The position numbers were made by a program, and so were the translations under genes. A stretch of DNA of 55,598 nt from an uncultured Lachnospiraceae bacterium (GTDB taxonomy: Bacteria > Bacillota > Clostridia > Lachnospirales > Lachnospiraceae): contig CAJKWK010000012.1 in assembly GCA_905203555.1 (NCBI GenBank), forward strand, positions 1 to 55,598, given 5' to 3'. This document shows, piece by piece, positions 1 through 8,425 of the stretch. The notes under the pieces were generated by a model, which was given only the letters and a program-made list of their open reading frames with translations, did no database searches and had not been told where the DNA came from. How positions within the stretch are numbered: the first letter of the stretch is position 1; every line of letters begins with the position of its first letter.

Positions 1-276
1 TCATTCAGAACTGCTCTTTTTGTCTGCTCTGAATCTGATACTTCGCTTATGAATTATATTATAAATATAATCATCCCAAAATGTCTTATCTTTCATTAAA
101 AAATAACTTTCCGAAATTGCTAGCATTGATCCTAATTGAAGATTATCATACAATGAATCATTTTTTAGGTTGTATATTTTGTGAAAATAATCATTAATAA
201 TATAAAACATCTTTTCACTTTGTTCATCCGTAAGATCGTACGGATTACCTATTTTATCAATATCTATATTACACAT
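1..276 (-). CDS. Small unidentified protein downstream of lanB (91 aa)
   Basis: I do not recognise this protein. I place the start at the ATG at 276 because GGTGGGGG lies just upstream of it; a longer frame reaches back to 342 but has no comparable ribosome site and would overlap the preceding gene. The stop is the first codon of the window. It follows the LanB fragment by about 20 bases on the same strand, so the two are probably co-transcribed. The sequence is charged, mostly helical in appearance, and has a single Cys at position 2 and no run of Ser/Thr/Cys, so it does not look like a lanthipeptide precursor. It could be an accessory or immunity protein of the disrupted cluster; that is inference from position only. 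Confidence 0.55.
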   Translation of the reverse strand: MCNIDIDKIGNPYDLTDEQSEKMFYIINDYFHKIYNLKNDSLYDNLQLGSMLAISESYFLMKDKTFWDDYIYNIIHKRSIRFRADKKSSSE

Positions 277-295
277 AATTCCCCCACCTTTATTT

Positions 296-1657
296 TTATT
301 CTTCTCTATTTCTGTACCACTTTTTTCTTTGGAAATACTCATAGAGAGAATGTCTTGTAAATGCTCTTATTTTCTTTTCCCACATATTATCCCCATATAA
401 TCGATTACAAAACATATGGATTAATGAAGACAAGATATCTTCTTTACTATTTGTCAACACTTTTTTATTATCAAGTTCATCTAATTCCCTTTTATATTTA
501 ATTAAGGCTATTTCTCTTTGAAGAATATATTGATCGATACCTGCCCAATTATTTTCTTTTTTCTCTACCATACATAAGTTATCTAATAAACTTTTTCTAC
601 ATATTTTATATTCTTTGCGGAAATCACTATGTTGAATATATTTAGATAACCAACTTATCATTTCAAGTTGTGACAACCCAAACCCTTCCATCAATGAAAT
701 CACACCTCGAATAGACATTTCTTCAAATAAAAAATCAGAAGTTTCCATTCTGCTTTTTATGATCTCATTCACTAAAAGAGAGTCTTTATAAAACACCTCC
801 TCTGCTAACTCAATAGCCCTTCGACCACCGTATCTATTCTCTTCTCTGTTATATGTATCAATTTCTATATGATTTAGAATTCCTTGTATTCGATATGAAT
901 TAAATTCATTCATTAAAATCTTTAACACCTTTAGACACGAACTATCATTTTTAGCCTTTATCCTAAAACGTATATGTGGTGCTTTATCAAAATATCTTAT
1001 AAAAAAATATGAATCATATAATTTGTGAATTTCCGTTTCTGCTAATAATTTATTAATCTTCACTAAAAACTCGTTTCTTTTCTCTGATAGTCCATATATT
1101 TTAAAATATAACCAATTAGATGTAACAGGCAGAATAGCAAAATTTTTATCAATGTCTTTTATTCCATTTTCTTCTATTTTATTATTTTTCAATGCAGAAA
1201 TAATTTCAGGAAATTGTTCTTTGGGTTTTGTCGTATTTCTAAATAAAGGGATTACTAATTCATTCATATACGCAGGATAATCTTTGTAATTTTGATCATA
1301 ATCAATCGCTTCAAGCACTTCGATTTTTTTCGCTTTCTTTAATTCCTCAATTGCAATTGAAATATGTGTTTCTAATTGGAGATCTAATAATAATCTTTTA
1401 TCAAATTCCCCAATATATACATATCTAGGAATTTTCATCTGTTTCTTAAATGCTAAAAACAATTCTTTTACATTTTTTTCATTATTTATATTAATTCTCC
1501 AACAGGCTGGTTGTATAATCACATTATGAAATACAATTCTAGGAACATAAGGGAAATCATGCATTCCTATATCAGCAAAAATATCTCCTAATCTACAACC
1601 ACCACCTATAGAAATCTCTCTCAAAAAACGATATAGATTACTTCCATATGTTATATT
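296..1657 (-). pseudogene. Lantibiotic dehydratase (LanB), C-terminal fragment cut by IS66
   Basis: This is the C-terminal part of a class I lanthipeptide dehydratase or thiopeptide-type LanB. Full-length LanB proteins are about 1000 aa and dehydrate Ser/Thr of a precursor by glutamylation and elimination. What remains, about 450 codons, starts near the end of the glutamylation domain (FPYVPRIVFHNVI resembles the family's PRxRYGxVVL segment). It then contains the SpaB_C-type elimination domain, recognisable by WLYFKIYG, FFIRYFDKAPHIRFR and YNREENRYGG followed by AEEVFYKDS. The first possible start is a TTG at 1624, but the frame stays open upstream exactly to the IS66 end at 1658, so the gene is truncated rather than short. 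About 550-600 N-terminal residues are missing and are not found on the other side of the IS. It is probably non-functional. Confidence 0.88.
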
Positions 1658-1673
1658 GTAAGCGCTTAAATTT
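1658..1673. repeat. IS66 left terminal inverted repeat
   Basis: GTAAGCGCTTAAATTT matches the right end in reverse complement at 15 of 16 positions; weaker similarity continues further inward. Confidence 0.9.
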
Positions 1674-1759
1674 CAGCCGTTGAGCATAAAAATGCTCCAG
1701 CTGGATTTACCCAACTGAAGCACATTGACAATTCACATACGGTTTAGCATTATTGGTCG

Positions 1760-3409
1760 CTATTCGTTATTCTGAGCGTCGACGCGTCTCTGGATTTCTG
1801 CTTTTACGTCTTCATTCCACGGTGCAAGCTGTTCCAGTTCTTCATCTGTCATCTGCGCATTTGGCTGATGATCAAACAGGAACGTGAGATAATGATAAAC
1901 ATTCACTTTGTTTGCCTTGGCCGTCTCTACCATTGTGTATGCCATGGCACTTGCCTGGGCCCCGGCAGGAGTATCGCAGAACAGCCAGCCTTTTCTTCCA
2001 ACTACAAACGGTCGGATACAGTTCTCGGACAGATTGTTTGAAAAACTGCAGCGGCCATCATCCAGATAGCTGGCAAGATAATCCTTTCTGTTCCGGATAT
2101 AGGTTACCGCTTTGTCCAGTCTGGAGTTTCGGATCGGATTCTGTCTCTCAAGCCACGACAAAAAGCCTTCAATGATCGGCTTTTCCTGTTTCAGCCTGGC
2201 TTCTTTGATGGCATCGAACGTTTTATATTTCTGTCGGATCTTGTCCTCTATATCAAAAAGCTGATTGGTATACATGACTCCCTGCACGGCGGGCTGTGCA
2301 TAATCCAACTGTTTTCCCTTCGGGATTGCATCGATCAGGTATCTGCGGATGTGTGCCCAGCAGGCCAGACGCTTTGCGGTCTTTACCTTATTGTAACCAC
2401 TGTATCCGTCACACATCAGGTATCCGCGGAATCCATCCAGAAAATCCACAGCGGTATCACCGGCCCTTGTTTCGGAATACTTGTAAATGATGATTGGGAA
2501 ATCACCCTCCTCACCGCTGCGGAACAGCCACATATATGACTTGGTCTGTGCACGTCGTTCAGGTTCATGCAGCACCTGTACCGGTGTCTCATCGGCCATG
2601 GCAAAATCTCTTTCCAGAAGCTTTCTCCGGAAGAAGTCGTACATTGGAGCGAAAAATGCTTCGGAGTTTTTGATCACCCAGTTTGCCAGTGTGGCACGGC
2701 TGATCTTTGCACCAAGACGTCCCAGGTCCTGCCCGATCCTGTATAAGGGCATTCCATTGCAGAACTTCTGGTAAACAACCCAGGCAACAGTAGATGCAGA
2801 TGCCATCCCATACATCATGTGGGCTTTTCCGTCCTTACCCTTGATGATGGTTGGTGTTACATCATTCTGTCTGCAGCTTTTACATGCGTAGTTCACACTG
2901 TAGTATTCGATGACAGTTGCTCTTGCAGGGATGATCTTCAGCTCACGGCGTACAAACTCAGTACCGATCGGTACCATTTCACCGCCGCATTTACTGCAGG
3001 TAAGATCCGTTGCATCTGGTTCGAGCATGACCTTTTTTACCGGAATGCCTTTAAAGCGTTCCTCGTTTGTGGAACGCTTCTTACGGTCTGGTTTTTCAGC
3101 TTTTTCAGGCTTTTCAGTGGCTGCAAGCCGGTCTGATGTTTCAGCAGCTGGATCCATCTCGGATTCTGCTTCATTAAAGAGATTCATCTGCCCCGGGATA
3201 TCACATGCACCTTTTTCACTGGAAGATCCAAAGAGCTTCTTTGTCAGGTAATCCACCTGCTCTTTGAAGTTGTCACGTTCCTGCTGGATCGCAGCTTTCT
3301 CTTTTTGTACGTCTTCAAGTGTTTTGCGGAGAAGTTTTGTTGTCTCCTTGAGTTCATTTACAAGGTCTTTTAACTCCCTCAGCTGGATATCTTTTGCACT
3401 TTGAGCCAC
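1760..3409 (-). CDS. tnpC: IS66 family transposase TnpC
   Basis: This is the DDE transposase of the IS66 element, 549 aa, a normal full length. The N-terminal 60 residues form a coiled coil. A zinc-finger region with CSKCGG and CKSC pairs follows around residues 135-180. The catalytic DDE core has the first Asp in MADETPVQV (about residue 271), the second in MCDGYSGY (about 334) and the Glu in LSENCIRPF (about 462), followed by the GRKGWLFCDT segment typical of the family. All three acidic residues are present, so the enzyme is probably active. It lies downstream of the two accessory genes within the same element. Confidence 0.95.
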   Translation of the reverse strand: MAQSAKDIQLRELKDLVNELKETTKLLRKTLEDVQKEKAAIQQERDNFKEQVDYLTKKLFGSSSEKGACDIPGQMNLFNEAESEMDPAAETSDRLAATEKPEKAEKPDRKKRSTNEERFKGIPVKKVMLEPDATDLTCSKCGGEMVPIGTEFVRRELKIIPARATVIEYYSVNYACKSCRQNDVTPTIIKGKDGKAHMMYGMASASTVAWVVYQKFCNGMPLYRIGQDLGRLGAKISRATLANWVIKNSEAFFAPMYDFFRRKLLERDFAMADETPVQVLHEPERRAQTKSYMWLFRSGEEGDFPIIIYKYSETRAGDTAVDFLDGFRGYLMCDGYSGYNKVKTAKRLACWAHIRRYLIDAIPKGKQLDYAQPAVQGVMYTNQLFDIEDKIRQKYKTFDAIKEARLKQEKPIIEGFLSWLERQNPIRNSRLDKAVTYIRNRKDYLASYLDDGRCSFSNNLSENCIRPFVVGRKGWLFCDTPAGAQASAMAYTMVETAKANKVNVYHYLTFLFDHQPNAQMTDEELEQLAPWNEDVKAEIQRRVDAQNNE

Positions 3410-3526
3410 TGTTTTTCACCTCTTTTCTGCTTCCTATTATACCAGAAAATGAAGGATTTTTACAGAAGAAAGAGGGCTGAAAAGTGCCGAAAATAAAGGG
3501 AAAACCGGACTTTCCATGTGCAATAT

Positions 3527-3880
3527 TCAGGCCTGTTCAGGGGACATTTTTATTGCTTTTGGCTGGTCGATATCGATGCCGGACATGAGCCAGTCAAACT
3601 CTCTCCAGGTGAGATTTCGCACCTCGGATTTATCTCTTGGCCACCGGTAGCGTCCCTGTGCTGTCAGCTTTTTATAGATCATGACAATGCCGTCAGGTTC
3701 TTTCAAAATGGCCTTGATGCGATCACACTTTCTTCCACAGAACAGATACAGGGCATTCAGATCCTTATTCTGCGGGAACTGATCCTGTACAAGCGCGTAT
3801 AAACCATCGACAGACTTTCTCATATCAGTATAACCGGTCACGATGAAAATGGCATCGACACCGGAGATATCCGCTAACAT
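3527..3880 (-). CDS. tnpB: IS66 family insertion sequence element accessory protein TnpB
   Basis: A 117-aa protein matching the IS66 Orf2/TnpB family, with the hallmark GYTDMRKSVDGLYALV near residue 17 and LYLFCGRKCDRIKAI near residue 44. TnpB is required for IS66 transposition, though its biochemical role is not settled. It overlaps the upstream accessory gene by 7 bases and precedes tnpC by about 120 bases, as usual. It is intact and of normal length. Confidence 0.94.
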   Translation of the reverse strand: MLADISGVDAIFIVTGYTDMRKSVDGLYALVQDQFPQNKDLNALYLFCGRKCDRIKAILKEPDGIVMIYKKLTAQGRYRWPRDKSEVRNLTWREFDWLMSGIDIDQPKAIKMSPEQA

Positions 3881-4287
3881 CGTACCGGACGTAACATCCG
3901 GACTATCTGCTGGAGTAAAAACGGATCTGCCGAATTACTGATCTTAATGGAAACGTCATCCATCTTAAGTTCAATCGTATGTGAATTGTCAATGTGCGTG
4001 GAAGTATCCATCGGCCGTATTACTTCGGCGGGGATTCTTTCCGGCTGTATATCAATCCTGACCACATCCTGATGATTGGATGTCAACCCAGGAGTGGGAG
4101 CCTTTCCAACAGGCTCTGGTATTTCGCAGGCTTTTTTTCTAAGCCGTGTTGCCGCATTGTAAAATGAACTTACTGAAATACCTTGCTGTTCACACCAGGC
4201 AGCATCGGAAAGGCCGCTCTGGCGACACTCAGTAATCAGCGCCATCCATTCCCCGAGGGAACGGTTGGCAGAACGAGAGTTGCTCAT
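3874..4287 (-). CDS. tnpA: IS66 family accessory protein TnpA (helix-turn-helix)
   Basis: A 137-aa first ORF of the IS66 element. The N-terminal half carries a helix-turn-helix-like segment (WMALITECRQSGLSDAAWC, EQQGISVSSFYNAATRLR) typical of IS66 Orf1 proteins, which probably bind the element's DNA. The C-terminal half is variable. It starts 127 bases from the right inverted repeat and overlaps tnpB by 7 bases, indicating translational coupling. Confidence 0.9.
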   Translation of the reverse strand: MSNSRSANRSLGEWMALITECRQSGLSDAAWCEQQGISVSSFYNAATRLRKKACEIPEPVGKAPTPGLTSNHQDVVRIDIQPERIPAEVIRPMDTSTHIDNSHTIELKMDDVSIKISNSADPFLLQQIVRMLRPVRC

Positions 4288-4398
4288 GTCATATCCTCCA
4301 TAACTGTAGTAAAAGTCTACTTCCTATCTACCAGGAAGTGTAGTAAAAAACTATCACTACTATTATGAAGGAAAAATCATCGGTTGTCGAACCGACCA

Positions 4399-4414
4399 AT
4401 ATTTAAGCGCTTAC
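4399..4414. repeat. IS66 right terminal inverted repeat
   Basis: ATATTTAAGCGCTTAC is the inverted partner of the left end, with one mismatch. The outermost GTAA also supplies a stop codon to the gene cut at 4415. Confidence 0.9.
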
Positions 4415-4524
4415 GTTATAAGAATTACAGATAGAAAAATATCGCCCATTCTTCCAAAACTCTTAGCTAAAATAAGAAGAAAAAAATACAAAAAAGATAC
4501 TACTATTCCTGATAAATATTTCAT
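4415..4524 (-). pseudogene. 5' end of a membrane-protein gene truncated by IS66
   Basis: An ATG at 4524 with a strong AAGGGGGAAAC site just upstream opens a frame of 36 hydrophobic codons. The peptide begins MKYLSGIVVSFLYFFLLILA and continues KSFGRMGDIFLSVILI, then runs into the right IS66 end, whose first bases give a stop. It lies downstream of lanM in the same direction. It looks like a signal anchor or first transmembrane helix of a larger membrane protein, perhaps transport or immunity, but what is left is too short to name. The remainder of the gene is not found beyond the IS. Confidence 0.55.
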
Positions 4525-4574
4525 GTTTCCCCCTTATAAACTTCCTACACCAATTCAGGTTGCTCACTTTTTTG

Positions 4575-4830
4575 TTCTACTGTTTCATTTTCTTGTTTCG
4601 TGCATTAAATTTTATCTCAGATATGTATTTGTCCCATAAGATTCTTGCCGACCATTCAGCAACGGCATTATATCTTGAGGTATTCTCTGCGTTTTAAATC
4701 ATATAGAAAATTTCTGTCACATAATTATTAGTTTTGAATACCTCATTACTGAACTACTCCTTTACTTAAATAACCATTGGACTCCCTCCTCATATTTAAA
4801 TTGTAATCACTTACCTTGACATCATATTAT
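4575..4830 (-). pseudogene. Degraded coding remnant downstream of lanM
   Basis: This stretch lies in the 474-base gap between lanM and the truncated membrane gene. On the minus strand one frame reads EVFKTNNYVTEIFYMI, a TAA, then NAVAEWSARILWDKYISEIK followed by a short Lys-rich tail and a stop. A plausible upstream piece (RRESNGYLSKGVVQ) is in another frame. The composition looks protein-like, but one stop and one frame change interrupt it. I do not recognise the family. The remainder of the gap, 4831-4998, shows nothing definite. Confidence 0.25.
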
Positions 4831-4998
4831 CATGCACTGTTATTTTTATCACAACAAGTCCGTACTTTATTAAGTTTAGTCCACATTCTTTTCACCAAAC
4901 AATTTTTCTACTACTTGTTTTTATTTTATCCTGATCAAGATTTCTGATTTTATTTTAATAATCAAATTCTCCAAAATCAAGTATCCTGCCACCAGCAG

Positions 4999-7900
4999 TC
5001 ACTTTTCAGTACATAAACGGTACACTACACCTCCATATCCATTCATCAATCCCGGATTTACATTTTCTTGCGGTAATCCATCACCACTAAATTGAACTAG
5101 TAAATCACTATATTTTATTTTTTCTATCTTTTCACCAAGCACTTCTGTCAAAAATTTTTCCCCATGCTCCAATATCCACAAATTCCCACATATGCCATGG
5201 CACAAAGATAAACTATCTCTTTTCCAATATTTTTTTAACACACTATATGCCTGTTGAATATCTTTTTTTAACCGTTGTTTCCATTTTTCTTCTGTCACTC
5301 TTTGATAACAGAACATTGCAGACTCCATTATTCCTGCTGCTCCATGACACCATGCCATAGCTCCAATTTCTTTTTGATGCTTTGATGGCATGCGAACATC
5401 GTCCCAATTGCCACTATACAAATTATATAAAGAATCCTCATACCGCCATATCTGCTCTGATAATTCCGCATATTTTACATTACCTGTATGATACCATAAT
5501 GCTATTATCGACATCAGTATTCCTGCATTGCCATGTGCTGCCCCTGCCATAGGCGGCATACCACATTCTGTTATCCACCCAATACCATTCCCAGTCTCTA
5601 TTGCATTTTTTCTCAAAATTTCTATGGCATCTTCTGCCCATTGCAAATATTTTTTATTTTTAGTGACTTCATATAACAAAATAAATACATACGCAGCCCC
5701 TGCATTTCCTGATAACAAATCATACCTTGTGTCTTCCTCTAACAACTGATACACGCTAACTGCATGTTTTTCAGCATGTTTCAAATACTTTTCTTCCCTA
5801 CCTGCCTCATATAATTTCAAATATGCATAAATAATGGATGCCTCTCCTTCATATGCACCTGTCATATGCGAATATAAATATTCTATTGATTTACAGCAAC
5901 TATCTGTATATGTAAATAGCATTTTTTGCAATGTTTTATATACTTCTTCTATCTCTTGCATCTTTTTCTTATACTCTCTCGCTGTTTCTTCTTTGGCTAA
6001 AAATCTTTGCACATATTTTTTTATTTTATAAAATATTAATAACATTCCTGATAACCCATCATAGAAATATATATCCATTGGCTGCATTTCCCAGTGTTGA
6101 TCCACTCCGCACATTCTCGGAACACTCCAGCTTACTTCTGTCTTATCTACATTCCATATTGCCTGATACAGTATTCTATCAATTAAATCAAACACATATG
6201 CTCTCTTTTTTTCAACCTCTCCCCTTTTCATATCTGCATCACACACCGAATAGACATGATTTGTGTACTTTTCACTTCTACATGGCAACGCCATCAAAGA
6301 ACATCTTATATAATCACTTTGTATTTCTAATTCCATCTCACAAAATGACTCCAAACGTTGATATAACAATTCCATTGCTGTTTTTTGAAAATAGTCCTTA
6401 ATCTCCCCATGACTACTGCCACATAAATTTTTATCATCCAACTGATACACAAAACAGGGAATATCCCCCCTCAGCAAACTCTGAATCTCTATATCTGCAA
6501 TTTTCATTCCTTGTTCCGTCCTCCCTACACGAAACAAATTCAAATAAATCTCCCTTTCCGCCCCATCACAAAGCAAACTGGGATGATATGAACTTGCCAA
6601 TGCCATCCCATAACGCTGCGTATGTTCTATAAGAAATCGACTTTTTGTCTTCGTTAATTTTACAATCAGTTTTTCAAAACTCTCCTTTTCCTGCATCACT
6701 GCACGATACCCCGATTGAAACCCTTTCACCAATTCATCCACAAATTCTGCCGGAGAAATAAACTTTCCTTTTAGAGTTGCCCGATTTTTCTCTTCCTTCA
6801 CTTCTGGATATTGATATTCTATATGCATATCAGATGTACCTGCTTGAATTAGCACCGGTATTTTAAATGGATACTTTTGTTTTGCCCCTCCATTCATTCC
6901 ACTTGCATCAACACAATCTCCTGAACTTCCCCATGCATATATCGGAAGAATCCCCGTATAAAGCACAGAATCAGACAATTTATCTTTTATTTTCTCATTT
7001 ACAGTCATACATTTTTTTCGCCCCCCTAAATGTACAAGTGCCTCTAAATCCACTAATACTGGATATGCGCCCGATGCAATAATATTTTCGCAATGCAAAT
7101 CCTTTGTCCCCAAAAAATATGCAAGGAAAAGCTGCGTCCCCAACCGTTCATAATACCCTCGCAATTGTACTTCCGTCTCACACATACGATACTTTATAAT
7201 ACCGCACCAACTATAATCTTTATACGAAAGAATAGGATAATACTTTTGTCGGATATCAGTTTTCCTCTCAATCCATTGTAACAACTCAAAATAACACAAT
7301 TCATTTTCCATAGAACGTGGTTTATACAATACTTCTTGTTTATTGTCCAATCTAATTCGCACAACCTGCCTACCATTATTATGCACATCTGAGAAATTCC
7401 CACTAATTCTTTCAATACAATTTACCATTCTCCCTTGACACAACTTCACTTCTATTTTTTTCTTATCTTTTATAAAATTCTCTATGATTTCTTTATAATA
7501 TTCTGTTACTTGTTCTATTTTCTCTATAATACAGCGATACAATACAGGATATTTCTGAAAAACTCGTTCTGCAAACTCCCATGTTCCTATCTTAGCTCTT
7601 ATGAAGAAATCATATTCTTCTTCTGAATCTTTCGCCAGTAAATCCCCGGCTTTGATTAAACTATGCATTTCTGCAATTAATGTCCTTGTACAAACTGCTT
7701 GTAACTGGTAACATAAATGCATCATAAAATCCTCATAAATCTTTTCTGAATAATAAGACTGAAATGAAGAGATTTTTATTTTTAAATGTTCTACTGCATA
7801 TTGCAGAATCCCTATATAAAACTCCTCAAAACATCCTTTTGTCTCCATTCTTATCTTGACCGATTTCTGTATACGCTCTGATTTCAGCCATTCTTTCAAT

Positions 7901-8112
7901 TTATTATTTTCATATTCTTTTATTTTATAGCCTGTTTTGTTAAGATATCCAATGAACTTTTGATTATTTTTCAACATATAATCAATGGCATCAGCTCCTA
8001 TTAATCGCCTATAGTAATTTAAAGAATCCTGTTCCCACAACTGCTCGTTCTTTTTTGTATTTGCTTTTTCATACACTCGTTCACTTAAATAACTTGCCAT
8101 CTTTCTTTCCAT
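4999..8112 (-). CDS. lanM: Class II lanthipeptide synthetase LanM
   Basis: A bifunctional enzyme of 1037 aa, normal for LanM. It phosphorylates and dehydrates Ser/Thr in a precursor peptide and then closes (methyl)lanthionine rings with Cys. The N-terminal dehydratase domain (DUF4135 type) shows VLYKPRSMENE near residue 264, DLHCENII near 340 and PVLVDLEALVH near 350, matching the kinase-like active-site motifs of the family. The C-terminal LanC-like cyclase contains GAAHGNAGI, the zinc ligands in AWCHGAAGI (about residue 920) and LCHGICGN (about 970). The start at 8112 follows AGAGGTG at a good distance. It lies 134 bases downstream of the candidate precursor gene, separated by a hairpin. 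No LanT transporter follows; the next gene is cut by IS66. Confidence 0.96.
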   Translation of the reverse strand: MERKMASYLSERVYEKANTKKNEQLWEQDSLNYYRRLIGADAIDYMLKNNQKFIGYLNKTGYKIKEYENNKLKEWLKSERIQKSVKIRMETKGCFEEFYIGILQYAVEHLKIKISSFQSYYSEKIYEDFMMHLCYQLQAVCTRTLIAEMHSLIKAGDLLAKDSEEEYDFFIRAKIGTWEFAERVFQKYPVLYRCIIEKIEQVTEYYKEIIENFIKDKKKIEVKLCQGRMVNCIERISGNFSDVHNNGRQVVRIRLDNKQEVLYKPRSMENELCYFELLQWIERKTDIRQKYYPILSYKDYSWCGIIKYRMCETEVQLRGYYERLGTQLFLAYFLGTKDLHCENIIASGAYPVLVDLEALVHLGGRKKCMTVNEKIKDKLSDSVLYTGILPIYAWGSSGDCVDASGMNGGAKQKYPFKIPVLIQAGTSDMHIEYQYPEVKEEKNRATLKGKFISPAEFVDELVKGFQSGYRAVMQEKESFEKLIVKLTKTKSRFLIEHTQRYGMALASSYHPSLLCDGAEREIYLNLFRVGRTEQGMKIADIEIQSLLRGDIPCFVYQLDDKNLCGSSHGEIKDYFQKTAMELLYQRLESFCEMELEIQSDYIRCSLMALPCRSEKYTNHVYSVCDADMKRGEVEKKRAYVFDLIDRILYQAIWNVDKTEVSWSVPRMCGVDQHWEMQPMDIYFYDGLSGMLLIFYKIKKYVQRFLAKEETAREYKKKMQEIEEVYKTLQKMLFTYTDSCCKSIEYLYSHMTGAYEGEASIIYAYLKLYEAGREEKYLKHAEKHAVSVYQLLEEDTRYDLLSGNAGAAYVFILLYEVTKNKKYLQWAEDAIEILRKNAIETGNGIGWITECGMPPMAGAAHGNAGILMSIIALWYHTGNVKYAELSEQIWRYEDSLYNLYSGNWDDVRMPSKHQKEIGAMAWCHGAAGIMESAMFCYQRVTEEKWKQRLKKDIQQAYSVLKKYWKRDSLSLCHGICGNLWILEHGEKFLTEVLGEKIEKIKYSDLLVQFSGDGLPQENVNPGLMNGYGGVVYRLCTEK

Positions 8113-8172
8113 ACAATTTGCACCTCTATTCCCGTTACCAGATTTTCCTCAGATTGTTACCTATCACATTAA

Positions 8173-8226
8173 AAACAAACAGCAGAATATACACTCTTTT
8201 CTGAGCACATATTCTGCTATTTGTTT
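8173..8226 (-). terminator. Hairpin between lanA and lanM (attenuator-like terminator)
   Basis: Arms 8173-8190 and 8209-8226 pair over 18 positions around an 18-base loop. The single mismatch in the DNA palindrome becomes a G-U pair only in minus-strand RNA. The 3' arm ends GUUUGUUUUU. This orientation fits a leaky terminator that would make lanA transcript in excess over lanM. Confidence 0.75.
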
Positions 8227-8245
8227 CACTCACCATATTCTTTTG

Positions 8246-8395
8246 TTAACAGCATAAAATTGTAAAATAACTTGAGCACCCTTTTGTTTGTGTTAATGCA
8301 ATGCTATTTTGTAATTCTTCAGAACAAAGTTTCTGAATCTCCTCTACTTCTTTCAATAACTCTCCAGCACAAACACTTTCTTCTTTGCATTCCAT
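8246..8395 (-). CDS. Candidate class II lanthipeptide precursor LanA (49 aa)
   Basis: A 49-codon ORF with a near-perfect ribosome site (AAGGGGGGAG, five bases before the ATG at 8395). The N-terminal part is an acidic, helical leader (GELLKEVEEIQKL), resembling the ELLxEV-type recognition segment of class II leaders. The C-terminus, ALTQTKGCSSYFTILCC, supplies Cys40, Cys48 and Cys49 with Thr35, Thr37, Ser41, Ser42 and Thr45 as possible ring partners. It lies directly upstream of lanM and 30 bases downstream of the histidine kinase gene. Oddities are the absence of a Gly-Gly or Gly-Ala cleavage site and the presence of three Cys (3, 9, 24) in the leader. I do not recognise the core; it is not the lacticin 481, mersacidin or ruminococcin A pattern. 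Confidence 0.8.
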   Translation of the reverse strand: MECKEESVCAGELLKEVEEIQKLCSEELQNSIALTQTKGCSSYFTILCC

Positions 8396-8425
8396 CCGCT
8401 CTCCCCCCTTCTACTTATTCATAAG

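Larger units (their letters stand above)
1658..4414 (-). mobile_element. Complete IS66-family insertion sequence
   Basis: The element has the classic IS66 three-gene layout on the minus strand (accessory ORF A, TnpB, then the long TnpC transposase). It is bounded by inverted repeats that start GTAAGCG, as is usual for the family. Total length is 2757 bp. Flanking octamers are GTTATATT on the left and GTTATAAG on the right, matching at 6 of 8 positions; IS66 elements normally make 8-bp target duplications. The left flank is the interior of lanB and the right flank is the interior of a different gene, so the IS sits at a rearrangement or deletion junction, not in one simply interrupted gene. 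Its base composition is clearly richer in GC than the AT-rich lan genes around it. Confidence 0.93.

Noticed and set aside
1650..4422. A clean 8-bp target duplication of the IS66 element
   Set aside because: GTTATATT and GTTATAAG differ at two of eight positions, and the flanks belong to different genes, so a simple duplication cannot be claimed.
4415..4636. Open frame on the + strand running from the IS66 right end for about 73 codons
   Set aside because: It is antisense to the well-started minus-strand membrane gene, has no start or ribosome site of its own, and its Lys/Phe-rich composition is what an AT-rich antisense frame gives.
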